A DNA stretch of 62,264 nucleotides from an uncultured Lachnospiraceae bacterium (GTDB taxonomy: Bacteria; Bacillota; Clostridia; Lachnospirales; Lachnospiraceae). Shown piece by piece: positions 35,822 through 44,531 of this stretch. The stretch is from the NCBI GenBank assembly GCA_910589105.1, contig CAJUST010000016.1, positions 2,835 through 65,098 on the forward strand, given 5' to 3'. Within the stretch, counting starts at the first letter, position 1. Every line of letters starts with the position of its first letter. The notes beneath the pieces were generated by a model that was not told the DNA's origin, ran no database searches, and worked only from the letters and a program-made list of their open reading frames with translations. The position numbers were made by a program, and so were the translations under genes.

Positions 35822-38410
35822 CTATTTCATATATTTCTCTAACTGTCTCGTCACTTCCTGAATGTCAATCGGTTTTGCAATATGCGCATTCATGCCGGCT
35901 TCCATACATTTTTGGATATCTTCCGCAAACGCATCGGCTGTCATCGCAATAATCGGAATCTTCGCATCACTACGCCCCAGAGCGCGGATTTCTTCCGTCG
36001 CCTGATATCCGTTCATCACCGGCATACGGATATCCATCAAAATCGCATCATAAAACCCTTCCTGCGACTCTTTGAATTTATCCACACAGATCTTCCCGTT
36101 TTCCGCCCATTCCAGCTCAAGCCCAATGCTGGAAAGCAGCTCATAAGCAATCTCCCAGTTCAAATCGTTATCTTCCGCTAAAAGAATATGCTTTCCTTCA
36201 AAGTTCACGCTTTCTGTCTTTAATACTTTTACATCCACTCCATCTTCAGAAGATTCTCCCGCAAATGGCTTTAACCCGTAGAATAAGGTCGATTTAAACA
36301 GCGGTTTAGCAATAAATCCTGTAACTCCCGCATTTCTCGCTTCAACTTCAATTTCACTCCAGTCATACGCAGAAATAAGAAGAATCGGAATTTTATCCCC
36401 ATAACGACGCCGGATTTCACGGGCAGCGCTAATGCCGTCCATGCCGGGCAGTTTCCAATCTAACAAGATTACATGGTAGTCGTCGTTGCGCTTATGGTGT
36501 TCCTCCACCATCTTTAACGCGCTCTCCGCATCCATACACCAATCCGGTTTTAAACCAATGGATTTTAGGGATTCCACAATGCTCTGGCATAACTGCTCAT
36601 CATCGTCTACCACCATCATCTTCCATTCCGGAAGCACCATATCCACTTCCTGAATCTCGGCTTTCTCTAAATCCAGCGTAACATGAAACTCACTGCCTTC
36701 GCCCAATTTACTTCTTACATCAATCGAACCGCCCATGGCGTCCACAACGATATATTTTGTAATCGCCATCCCAAGGCCCGTACCTTCCGTTTTCTGCACT
36801 CTCGCATTGTCCTCACGGCTGAACGATTCAAAAATCTTCTTCTGGTACTCCTCCGACATTCCGATTCCATTATCCTTTACAAGGATATGCACGCGGACAT
36901 ACTCTCCCCCTCTTGGGGAATCCTCCTCATATAAAGAAACCTGAATCATGCCTTCTTCCGGCGTAAACTTCACCGCATTCCCCAACAGGTTAATTAACAC
37001 TTGGTTTAAACGCACACTGTCACAGCAGACGTTTTCCGTCTCAATATCATGAATCGAAATATTAAACTGCTGATGCTTAGAACGCACCTGAGGCTGGATA
37101 ATATTGACAATGCTCTCCATTACTTCCCTTAGGGAAACCTGATCCATATTCAGGCTAATCTTACCGCTTTCAATTTTCGACATATCTAACACGTCATTAA
37201 TCAGCCCCAGCAAATGCTTGCTGGAAAGCATGATTTTACGCAGACAGTTTTTCACCTGATCTTTATTGTCTATATTGGCAGTTGCAATCGCCGTCATGCC
37301 GACAATGGCATTCATCGGCGTCCGGATATCATGGCTCATATTCGACAAAAACTCACTCTTAGCTTTATTTGCATTCTCCGCTTCCTGTCTCGCCCGCTCC
37401 GCTTCCACGCTGACTTTTTCTAACGTCATCATTTGTTTTTTCGACATTTTATAATATTGGAAAAACACGCCGCAAAGTGTGGAAAAAATTATGAATGCAG
37501 ACAGATAAACCATGCTCATCCATTTACGGCCCATATTTGTAATTATGCCGTCTAATGAATCAAACGGAAGCACTGTCACTAAATGCCATTCACAATAGGG
37601 AAGCCTCGTACAATACAGATGGCGTTCTCCCGTCTCCGTCTTTAAAATGGCGGAATAATCTTCATTTGCTTCCATCGCCGCCGCAAGTTCTTTAATATAT
37701 GTTTCCGCTTCCTCCTCGTCTGAGGGATCTAAAACGGAAGCAATATGCTCAAAATAACTATTTTCCGCCGCATCATTGCTCCGGATAATGTAACTGCCAT
37801 CCTTGCGGATTATGTAAGAATAGACAAGCGACGTGCCGCTGTCAAGAAACAGCAAGTCTTTTAAGGAAGAAACCTGTATCCCCGCAACAAGCGCGCAGCT
37901 TTCCTGCCCATTTCCCATAGAAGAAACGCAAGGGATTCCAAGCAAAACCACGCCGTCCCCATCTGCCTCCGATGCGATAGCCACTTTCTGCTCCTGTTGC
38001 TGCATACTTTGGTAAAACGGCTCTGGATCGGCAAGTTCAACCGGATCTCCGTAAATCATCTCAAACTGCCCGTCATTCGAATAAAAGGCAAGATGGGAAA
38101 ATCCCCTCGCATTTGCATTGTACTCTAAATTTACACATAATTCATTATAACTCTGTTGTTCAAAGTCTGTCGTTTCCACTATCGCCTGTAACATAGAAAG
38201 ACGCATGGTAATCGTCGTCTCATAGTGCATACTAATCTGTTCGTTCATGCTCCCCATATAAATCGTACCGACTTTTTCAATCGTGTCCGTACTTTTCTTA
38301 TTCATATAATTTGCTAAAAACATAAAGACACAGAAACAAAAAATTATGACACAGATAATGCTGATGCTAAGAAAACGAGTCAGCTTCATTCTTCTATTCA
38401 TGTGGTTCAT
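35822..38410 (-). CDS. Hybrid sensor histidine kinase with two receiver domains
   Basis: An 862-residue membrane kinase. TM1 (about 10-35), an extracellular Cache-like sensor (36-300) and TM2 (about 305-325) lead to a HisKA domain with phospho-accepting His in FLSNMSHDIRTPMNA (near 360). A HATPase domain follows (N-box NQVLINLLGNAVKF, GTGLGMAITK). There are two receiver domains, with Asp in LLDWKLPGMDG (near 650) and LMDIRMPVMNG (near 793). No DNA-binding output or separate regulator is adjacent. The start at 38410 is chosen for AAAGG nine bases upstream. glnS begins 14 bp inside its end, a strange partner for a kinase. Confidence 0.92.
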   Translation of the reverse strand: MNHMNRRMKLTRFLSISIICVIIFCFCVFMFLANYMNKKSTDTIEKVGTIYMGSMNEQISMHYETTITMRLSMLQAIVETTDFEQQSYNELCVNLEYNANARGFSHLAFYSNDGQFEMIYGDPVELADPEPFYQSMQQQEQKVAIASEADGDGVVLLGIPCVSSMGNGQESCALVAGIQVSSLKDLLFLDSGTSLVYSYIIRKDGSYIIRSNDAAENSYFEHIASVLDPSDEEEAETYIKELAAAMEANEDYSAILKTETGERHLYCTRLPYCEWHLVTVLPFDSLDGIITNMGRKWMSMVYLSAFIIFSTLCGVFFQYYKMSKKQMMTLEKVSVEAERARQEAENANKAKSEFLSNMSHDIRTPMNAIVGMTAIATANIDNKDQVKNCLRKIMLSSKHLLGLINDVLDMSKIESGKISLNMDQVSLREVMESIVNIIQPQVRSKHQQFNISIHDIETENVCCDSVRLNQVLINLLGNAVKFTPEEGMIQVSLYEEDSPRGGEYVRVHILVKDNGIGMSEEYQKKIFESFSREDNARVQKTEGTGLGMAITKYIVVDAMGGSIDVRSKLGEGSEFHVTLDLEKAEIQEVDMVLPEWKMMVVDDDEQLCQSIVESLKSIGLKPDWCMDAESALKMVEEHHKRNDDYHVILLDWKLPGMDGISAAREIRRRYGDKIPILLISAYDWSEIEVEARNAGVTGFIAKPLFKSTLFYGLKPFAGESSEDGVDVKVLKTESVNFEGKHILLAEDNDLNWEIAYELLSSIGLELEWAENGKICVDKFKESQEGFYDAILMDIRMPVMNGYQATEEIRALGRSDAKIPIIAMTADAFAEDIQKCMEAGMNAHIAKPIDIQEVTRQLEKYMK

Positions 38411-38452
38411 TTCTAACATCCTTTCGTTTGCAAAATTCTCTCATTAGGCAAT

Positions 38453-38481
38453 ATTATAACAAATTTTGTTCTATGCGACAA
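38453..38481 (-). promoter_or_regulatory. Histidine kinase promoter
   Basis: TTGTCG (38476-38481), 17 bp, TATAAT (38453-38458), about 45 bp upstream of the kinase start. This likely drives the whole kinase-glnS-DUF2225-mocR group. Confidence 0.75.
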
Positions 38482-38541
38482 GTATAGTTTTTAATTTGTT
38501 CCGCCCGTTTCTGCCAACGCGTCTGGTAAGCCATAAGCCCG

Positions 38542-38577
38542 AAAAAAAGAAGTTCTAACCGGATCTGGCTAAAACTC
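38542..38577 (-). terminator. Terminator of rhomboid-like gene
   Basis: AGTTCTAACC (38551-38560) pairs with GGCTAAAACT (38567-38576), followed on the minus strand by TCTTTTTTTC. Confidence 0.8.
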
Positions 38578-38618
38578 CTCTCAAACGTTGCCCAAATTGC
38601 CCTAAGAGGAACACTCTT

Positions 38619-39470
38619 TTAACTTCTGTGGATATGCTGATGCGTAAACAAATGGTCTTGGCAATACTCATAATTCCCTTCGCATTTTGAGCAAAACCGA
38701 AATTCCAGCGACGGGTCGTCCTTCTCCGTCCTGCCGCAGATTGCGCATTTATGTTTTGTAATGCCGGAATTAGGAGAAGGCTTTCGCATCTGCGCTTTAA
38801 ACGCCTGCCGCCTGTGGATTTCCTTCGGCGAAATGCTCTGGTAGTTTCTGGTCGACAGATAAAAAACCAGAAAATTTAAGACAGACGATAAAATAGCCAC
38901 TCTCCCCGCCCAGTTTGTCTCAATCATCTGAAAAGCGATTAAAGCCGTATAAACGGCGGCAAGCCATTTCATCTTAATCGGGATCACAAAATACAACAAC
39001 ACCTGCATATTTGGATAACAAACGGCATAGGCAAGAAAAATTGTCATATTAATGTAGTTCGTCGAAAAGAACCCGCCCATTCCCGACGCCGGCATCCCGT
39101 ACGCCAGATAGTACACCGCATACAACACAAACGCGCCTATAATTGTAAAGATAATTCCGCCAAAAATATAGACATTAAAACGGAATGTCCCCCATGTCCG
39201 TTCCAAAGACTGCCCTAACTGGTAATAAAACATAATCATAATCACCGCAAACAAAAGGTTCGTATCCGGCGGCATAAGAACCCATGTAAACAGACGCCAG
39301 ACTTGGCCTCGCAAAATCAAGTAAGGCTCTAACGTCAGGTAATATAACAGGCTTGGAGACACATACATCACGGTAAAGCCGACGGCATACCCGATTAAAA
39401 GATAAATAATTAAATTCGGCACTGCGTACTTTCCAACTTTGCGCTCTAATTTATTTAGGAAATGATTCAT
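38619..39470 (-). CDS. Rhomboid-like membrane protein with C-terminal zinc ribbon
   Basis: A 283-residue protein with about six membrane segments (residues 17-210). The rhomboid-type signature is seen in LILRGQVWRLFTWVLMP and SLERTWGTFRFN. The position where active rhomboids carry GxSG reads GMGGFFSTNYIN, and no His is seen in the last membrane segment, so it is probably catalytically inactive. The cytosolic tail has a zinc-binding array (CAICG, CSKCEGNYEYCQDH) and ends HQHIHRS. It has a consensus promoter and its own terminator, so it is a single-gene unit. Confidence 0.82.
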   Translation of the reverse strand: MNHFLNKLERKVGKYAVPNLIIYLLIGYAVGFTVMYVSPSLLYYLTLEPYLILRGQVWRLFTWVLMPPDTNLLFAVIMIMFYYQLGQSLERTWGTFRFNVYIFGGIIFTIIGAFVLYAVYYLAYGMPASGMGGFFSTNYINMTIFLAYAVCYPNMQVLLYFVIPIKMKWLAAVYTALIAFQMIETNWAGRVAILSSVLNFLVFYLSTRNYQSISPKEIHRRQAFKAQMRKPSPNSGITKHKCAICGRTEKDDPSLEFRFCSKCEGNYEYCQDHLFTHQHIHRS

Positions 39471-39502
39471 CTAAGTCCCATCCTTTTTCTTCTTTTAAGA
39501 GC

Positions 39503-39531
39503 ATTATAATTTTATATGGCTGCTTTGTCAA
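39503..39531 (-). promoter_or_regulatory. Consensus promoter of rhomboid-like gene
   Basis: A perfect TTGACA (39526-39531), 17-bp spacer and perfect TATAAT (39503-39508), about 35 bp before the start codon. Strong constitutive expression is expected. Confidence 0.88.
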
Positions 39532-39607
39532 TATAGAGCCGTTTTTTCAAAAGATAGAGAGTTCCAAAAGTCATGAAATTACAAAAGCGCTTTATTTATC
39601 CGATTTA

Positions 39608-39648
39608 TAAAAAAATAGGGAACGGTTCTTACGCCGTTCCCTATTCCA
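39608..39648 (-). terminator. Terminator of LysM gene
   Basis: AATAGGGAACGG (39614-39625) pairs with CCGTTCCCTATT (39634-39645) without mismatch. On the minus strand TTTTTTTA follows. Confidence 0.9.
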
Positions 39649-39667
39649 AGGGCGTCCTCATCTTACT

Positions 39668-39847
39668 TTAATTTGGCGTTTCACGGAGCGAAACCGGTAT
39701 ACACAGCTCATCTCCTGTCTGTAGATTATAAATATCCACAAACGGATTCGAATACATAATCTCTAAAAGCGGCACATGATATTTTTTCCCAAGCAGGTAA
39801 AGGGTATCCCCTTCCCTGACTACATGAATAATTCCCCTGCATTCCAT
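39668..39847 (-). CDS. Single LysM-domain small protein
   Basis: A 59-residue protein consisting of little more than one LysM motif: VVREGDTLYLLGKKYHVP, then NPFVDIYNLQTGDELCIPV. No signal peptide or membrane segment is present, which is unusual for a peptidoglycan-binding module and suggests a cytoplasmic or spore-related role. The start ATG at 39847 has GGAG six bases upstream; the adjacent ATG at 39850 is equally possible. A strong terminator follows. Confidence 0.75.
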   Translation of the reverse strand: MECRGIIHVVREGDTLYLLGKKYHVPLLEIMYSNPFVDIYNLQTGDELCIPVSLRETPN

Positions 39848-39949
39848 CATAAACTCCAATAACAGTTTTACCATAGTATATTCAATTTCCAACCACTGGT
39901 TCCCGTTTCCTGCAAAGGAATTTTAACACATAGTTTCTAAAAAATTTAT

Positions 39950-39978
39950 TTGTCATTTGTCAGATACTGTCGTATAAT
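39950..39978 (+). promoter_or_regulatory. Promoter of the activase-like gene
   Basis: TTGTCA (39950-39955), exactly 17 bp, TATAAT (39973-39978). The leader to the start at 40049 is about 65 bases and shows no strong hairpin. Confidence 0.85.
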
Positions 39979-40048
39979 ACATTTTGTCTGAAAAAACAGA
40001 ATAGATATTATCACATATATTTTAATAAGAAATAACAGGTGATTTCAC

Positions 40049-43000
40049 ATGAAACAGAACAACATACATAAATTAGGCATTGACATTGGCTCCACTACAG
40101 TCAAAGTGGCTGCGCTTGACGGGGAAAACAACCTTTTGTTTTCCGACTATAAACGCCACTTTGCAAATATCAGGGAAACGCTTTTCGGGCTTATTGCAAA
40201 AGCCCATGACGCATTGGGCGATCTTACGCTTTGCCCCGTGATTACGGGTTCCGGAGGTTTGACGCTTGCGAACCATTTAGGCATTCCTTTTGTCCAAGAA
40301 GTAATCGCAGTTTCCACCGCCCTGACAGACGCCGCTCCCCAGACGGACGTCGCTATCGAACTTGGCGGAGAAGACGCTAAAATCATCTATTTTGAAAATG
40401 GGAACGTAGAACAGCGCATGAACGGAATCTGCGCCGGAGGCACCGGCTCGTTTATCGACCAGATGGCGTCCTTAATCCAGACGGACGCATCCGGCCTAAA
40501 TGAGTACGCCAAAAATTATCAGGAAATCTATCCTATCGCCGCCCGCTGCGGCGTATTTGCCAAAACGGACATTCAGCCTTTAATCAATGAAGGCGCCACA
40601 AAAGAAGACCTCTCCGCCTCTATTTTTCAGGCAGTCGTCAACCAGACGATCAGCGGTCTTGCCTGCGGAAAGCCAATCCGCGGACATGTCGCTTTTTTGG
40701 GAGGGCCGCTTCACTTTTTATCGGAATTAAAAGCGGCGTTTATCCGCACGCTCTGTTTAGACGAACGGCATACCATAGAGCCGGAACATTCCCATCTGTT
40801 TGCCGCCATTGGCTCCGCCTTAAATTACAAAGAGGAAATTTCCGTTTCCCTTACGCAGTTAAAAGAAACGCTTTCCCAAAACCTGAACTTGGAATTTGAA
40901 GTGGCAAGGCTTACGCCTTTATTTGAGGACAATGCAGAATATCAAGCGTTTTTGGAGCGCCATACACGCTGCCAGATTAAAAAAGCCTCCCTGACGGACT
41001 ATGAGGGGAACTGTTATCTTGGCATTGACGCCGGATCAACGACAACAAAAATCGCCTTAATTGGCGACGACGGCTCCCTGTTGTATTCTTTTTACAGCAA
41101 TAACAATGGAAGCCCCCTTTCCACTGCAATTAAATCTCTTAAGGAAATTTACTCCCTTCTGCCAAAGGGAGCTAAAATCGCGCGCTCTTGTTCGACCGGA
41201 TATGGGGAAGCGCTGTTAAAAGCCGCGCTGTTGCTTGACGAAGGAGAAGTGGAAACTGTCGCGCATTATTATGCCGCCGCTTTTTTTAATCCTGACGTTG
41301 ACTGCATTTTAGACATTGGCGGACAGGACATGAAGTGCATAAAAATCAAAGACCAGACCATAGACAGCGTCCAGCTAAATGAGGCCTGTTCATCGGGCTG
41401 TGGCTCATTTATTGAAACATTTGCCAAATCCTTAAACTATTCCGTACAGGATTTTGCCAAAGAAGCGCTTTTCGCAAAGCATCCGATCGATCTTGGCACG
41501 CGATGCACTGTTTTTATGAATTCCAAAGTAAAGCAGGCGCAAAAAGAAGGGGCTTCCGTCGCTGACATTTCCGCAGGCCTTGCCTATTCCGTAATTAAAA
41601 ATGCGTTGTATAAAGTCATTAAGCTTTCCGATGCATCGGAACTTGGGCAGAATATTGTCGTACAGGGCGGGACTTTCTATAATGACGCCGTACTAAAAAG
41701 TTTTGAGCAGATCTCCGGCTGTCAGGTCTTACGGCCTGACATTTCCGGCATTATGGGCGCATTCGGAGCGGCGCTAATCGCCAAAGAACGGCATGAAAAC
41801 GACATGGAAAGCTCCATGCTTCCGATTGAGGAGATTTGCGATCTGACGTTTGAAACGGAACTGACCCGCTGTGAAAAATGCGCCAACCACTGTCTTTTAA
41901 CTGTCAGCCATTTTTCCGGCGGCAGAAATTATATCACGGGAAACCGCTGTGAGCGCGGTCTTGGAGAAGAAAAGAAAAAAGAGGATCTTCCAAATTTATT
42001 CGCCTATAAAAACCAGCGTATTTTTGCATATCCGCCTCTTTCGAAAGAAGAAGCCACACGCGGCTCCGCAGGGCTGCCCCGTGTTTTAAATATGTATGAA
42101 AATTATCCGTTCTGGGCGGTCTTTTTCCGTATGCTTAAGTTCCGCGCGCTGCTTTCCCCGCAGTCTTCGCGCCGCATTTATGAGCTTGGCATTGACTCCA
42201 TTCCCAGTGAATCCGAATGCTATCCGGCAAAATTGGCGCATGGACATATCGTATGGCTGATAGAAAAGAAACCTGATTTTATTTTTTATCCGGGCATTCC
42301 CTATGAACGCAATGAATTTCCTGATTCGAACAACCATTTTAACTGCCCGATTGTCACTTCTTATTCTGAAAACATCAAAAACAACGTGGATGCCATTACG
42401 TCCGGCGAAATGCGGTTTTTAAGCCCGTTTTTAACGTTCGGCAATTATGCTGCGCTCGAATCGGAACTGACAAAGCTGTTCCAAACGGAGTTTCAGATTC
42501 CGGCAGAGGAAATCCAAGCCGCCGTGAAAGCCGGCTGGGAGGAATTAGCCGCTGTCCGAAAAGACATTCAAAGAAAAGGAGAAGAAACGCTTGCCTATTT
42601 AGAAAAGAATAACAAACGCGCCATTGTCCTTGCCGGACGGCCATACCACGTTGATCCGGAAATCAACCATGGCATACCGGAATTAATTACATCCTACGGC
42701 CTTGCCGTTTTAACGGAAGATTCCATTTCCCACTTAAAACAGCCGAAACGGCCGCTCATTGTCATGGATCAGTGGATGTATCATTCAAGGCTGTATGCGG
42801 CGGCTGAATATGTCAAAACCCAAAACAACCTTGATTTGATCCAGCTTAATTCATTCGGATGCGGGCTGGACGCCGTGACGACAGATTGCGTCAGTGACAT
42901 TTTAAACAAATCCGGCAAAATTTACACCTGCTTAAAAATTGACGAAGTCAACAATTTAGGCGCGGCGCGAATCCGAATCCGCTCTCTGTTAGCGGCAATC

Positions 43001-44302
43001 CGCGTGCGTGAAAACAACCATACCGGCCAAAACAGGAAAATTATGCCTGCCAATTACCGCCGCGTCGTATTCACGGAGGAAATGCGTAAGGATTACACCA
43101 TACTTTGCCCGCAAATGTCGCCGCTCCATTTTGACCTGCTTGAGCCTGCATTCCGGGCGGCTGGTTACCAAATGGCAGTTCTTGGCAGTGACAGCCATGC
43201 GGCGGTCGACGCCGGATTAAAATACGTCAATAACGACGCCTGCTATCCATCTTTGATTGTCGTCGGCCAAATTATGGACGCTGCGCTTTCCGGCAAATAC
43301 GATATGTCCAAAACCGCCATTATTATTTCACAGACAGGCGGCGGATGCCGCGCTTCCAATTATATCGGCTTTATCCGCCGCGCGCTTGAAAAAGCAGGCT
43401 TTCCGGACGTTCCCGTGATTTCTATTAACTTAAGCGGCTTTGAAAAGAATCCCGGTTTTAAACTTTCCGTCCCTCTGCTTCAGCGTGGGCTGTACGCTTT
43501 GATTTTTGGAGATATTTTTATGCGCTGCCTGTACCGCACAAGACCTTACGAAGCTGTTTTTGGCTCCGCAAACGCCATGCATCAAAAATGGAAAGAACGC
43601 GTCATTGCCTTTATTTCGCAGAATAAAATGCTTTCCCACCGGAAATACAAAAACCTCTGCCGCGCCATTATCCGTGACTTCGACCACCTTCCGCTTACGA
43701 AAGAAACAAAACCAAAAGTCGGCGTTGTCGGGGAAATCTTAGTCAAATTCCTTCCGGCCGCCAATAACCACTTGGTGGAATTGTTAGAGGCGGAGGGCGC
43801 AGAAGCCGTCGTGCCTGATTTAACCGACTTTTTACTCTATACGTTTTATAACCAGAATTTTCAGACAGAACATTTGGGGAAACAGAAAAGCGCCGCCAGA
43901 ATTGCAAACCTTGGCATCCGTTTTTTTGAATGGCTGCGTAAAACCGCGCGGGAGGAGTTTGAAAAAAGCAAACGCTTCCAGCCGCCTGAGCGAATCACAG
44001 AACTGGCAAATTACGCAAAAGAAATTGTGTCTTTGGGCAACCAGACTGGGGAAGGCTGGTTTTTAACAGGGGAAATGCTTGAGCTTATTTATTCCGGAAC
44101 AAATAATATTGTCTGCATACAGCCCTTTGGCTGCCTGCCAAACCATGTTGTCGGAAAAGGCGTGATTAAGGAAATCCGTAAACAGCATCCTCTTGCAAAT
44201 ATCGTCGCTGTCGACTACGATCCCGGCGCAAGCGAGGTCAATCAGCTCAACCGGATTAAGCTTATGCTTTCCACAGCCCAAAAAAACCTGCGAAAAGAAT
44301 AA
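40049..44302 (+). CDS. Giant acyl-CoA dehydratase activase-like protein (BadF/BcrA ATPase x2, DUF2229)
   Basis: A 1417-residue cytoplasmic protein. Two ASKHA ATPase modules of the BadF/BcrA/HgdC type are in tandem. The first starts LGIDIGSTTVKVAALDG and contains CAGGTGSFIDQMA; the second (about residue 325) starts LGIDAGSTTTKIALIGD and contains ACSSGCGSFIETFA. The conserved Cys ligate a bridging 4Fe-4S cluster in known activases. A DUF2229 region follows, then an HgdB-like C-terminal half (about 1000-1400, QTGGGCRASNYIGFIRRALE). All parts of an activase/dehydratase system are thus fused in one chain, but no substrate-specific dehydratase gene is nearby. It is monocistronic on the plus strand. 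The physiological substrate is unknown. Confidence 0.88.
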   Translation: MKQNNIHKLGIDIGSTTVKVAALDGENNLLFSDYKRHFANIRETLFGLIAKAHDALGDLTLCPVITGSGGLTLANHLGIPFVQEVIAVSTALTDAAPQTDVAIELGGEDAKIIYFENGNVEQRMNGICAGGTGSFIDQMASLIQTDASGLNEYAKNYQEIYPIAARCGVFAKTDIQPLINEGATKEDLSASIFQAVVNQTISGLACGKPIRGHVAFLGGPLHFLSELKAAFIRTLCLDERHTIEPEHSHLFAAIGSALNYKEEISVSLTQLKETLSQNLNLEFEVARLTPLFEDNAEYQAFLERHTRCQIKKASLTDYEGNCYLGIDAGSTTTKIALIGDDGSLLYSFYSNNNGSPLSTAIKSLKEIYSLLPKGAKIARSCSTGYGEALLKAALLLDEGEVETVAHYYAAAFFNPDVDCILDIGGQDMKCIKIKDQTIDSVQLNEACSSGCGSFIETFAKSLNYSVQDFAKEALFAKHPIDLGTRCTVFMNSKVKQAQKEGASVADISAGLAYSVIKNALYKVIKLSDASELGQNIVVQGGTFYNDAVLKSFEQISGCQVLRPDISGIMGAFGAALIAKERHENDMESSMLPIEEICDLTFETELTRCEKCANHCLLTVSHFSGGRNYITGNRCERGLGEEKKKEDLPNLFAYKNQRIFAYPPLSKEEATRGSAGLPRVLNMYENYPFWAVFFRMLKFRALLSPQSSRRIYELGIDSIPSESECYPAKLAHGHIVWLIEKKPDFIFYPGIPYERNEFPDSNNHFNCPIVTSYSENIKNNVDAITSGEMRFLSPFLTFGNYAALESELTKLFQTEFQIPAEEIQAAVKAGWEELAAVRKDIQRKGEETLAYLEKNNKRAIVLAGRPYHVDPEINHGIPELITSYGLAVLTEDSISHLKQPKRPLIVMDQWMYHSRLYAAAEYVKTQNNLDLIQLNSFGCGLDAVTTDCVSDILNKSGKIYTCLKIDEVNNLGAARIRIRSLLAAIRVRENNHTGQNRKIMPANYRRVVFTEEMRKDYTILCPQMSPLHFDLLEPAFRAAGYQMAVLGSDSHAAVDAGLKYVNNDACYPSLIVVGQIMDAALSGKYDMSKTAIIISQTGGGCRASNYIGFIRRALEKAGFPDVPVISINLSGFEKNPGFKLSVPLLQRGLYALIFGDIFMRCLYRTRPYEAVFGSANAMHQKWKERVIAFISQNKMLSHRKYKNLCRAIIRDFDHLPLTKETKPKVGVVGEILVKFLPAANNHLVELLEAEGAEAVVPDLTDFLLYTFYNQNFQTEHLGKQKSAARIANLGIRFFEWLRKTAREEFEKSKRFQPPERITELANYAKEIVSLGNQTGEGWFLTGEMLELIYSGTNNIVCIQPFGCLPNHVVGKGVIKEIRKQHPLANIVAVDYDPGASEVNQLNRIKLMLSTAQKNLRKE

Positions 44303-44307
44303 AAACC

Positions 44308-44414
44308 CAAAAAAGACTGCCCAAACAGGACGGCTTTCCACAAGATACAGTTTTAAAATCTTGTAACAGAAACTCTATCTTGTGAAAACGTCCTCTTTAC
44401 GGCAGCCTTTTTTG
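44308..44414. terminator. Long bidirectional terminator between convergent genes
   Basis: AAAAAAGACTGCC pairs with GGCAGCCTTTTTT at the outer ends. Inside, AGGACG...CACAAGATA pairs with TATCTTGTG...CGTCCT. The roughly 105-bp stem-loop has T-runs on both strands and separates the plus-strand activase-like gene from nifJ on the minus strand. Confidence 0.75.
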
Positions 44415-44531
44415 TTGCTTTACTTCTTTTCCCATGAAACTCTTGTTTCACTTATCCCTTTGCTTTTGCCTTTTTGTTGCTTTACTTTTTTCCCATGAAA
44501 CTCTTTTTTTACTTACCCCTTTACTTTCGCT
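44411..44531 (-). repeat. 62-bp tandem duplication at the nifJ 3' end
   Basis: The sequence starting TTTGTTGCTTTAC occurs at 44411 and again at 44473. It includes CCCATGAAACTCTT and a copy of the nifJ stop region (AAG-GGG-TAA in one, AAG-GGA-TAA in the other). The copies differ at several bases, so the event is not recent. Confidence 0.75.

Noticed and set aside
43506..43742. Small plus-strand frame inside the activase-like gene
   Set aside because: It is an out-of-frame reading of a well-supported long gene with no ribosome site of its own.
44411..44531. Insertion-sequence remnant after nifJ
   Set aside because: The repeat is a simple 62-bp tandem copy of local sequence, with no transposase fragment or terminal inverted repeats.
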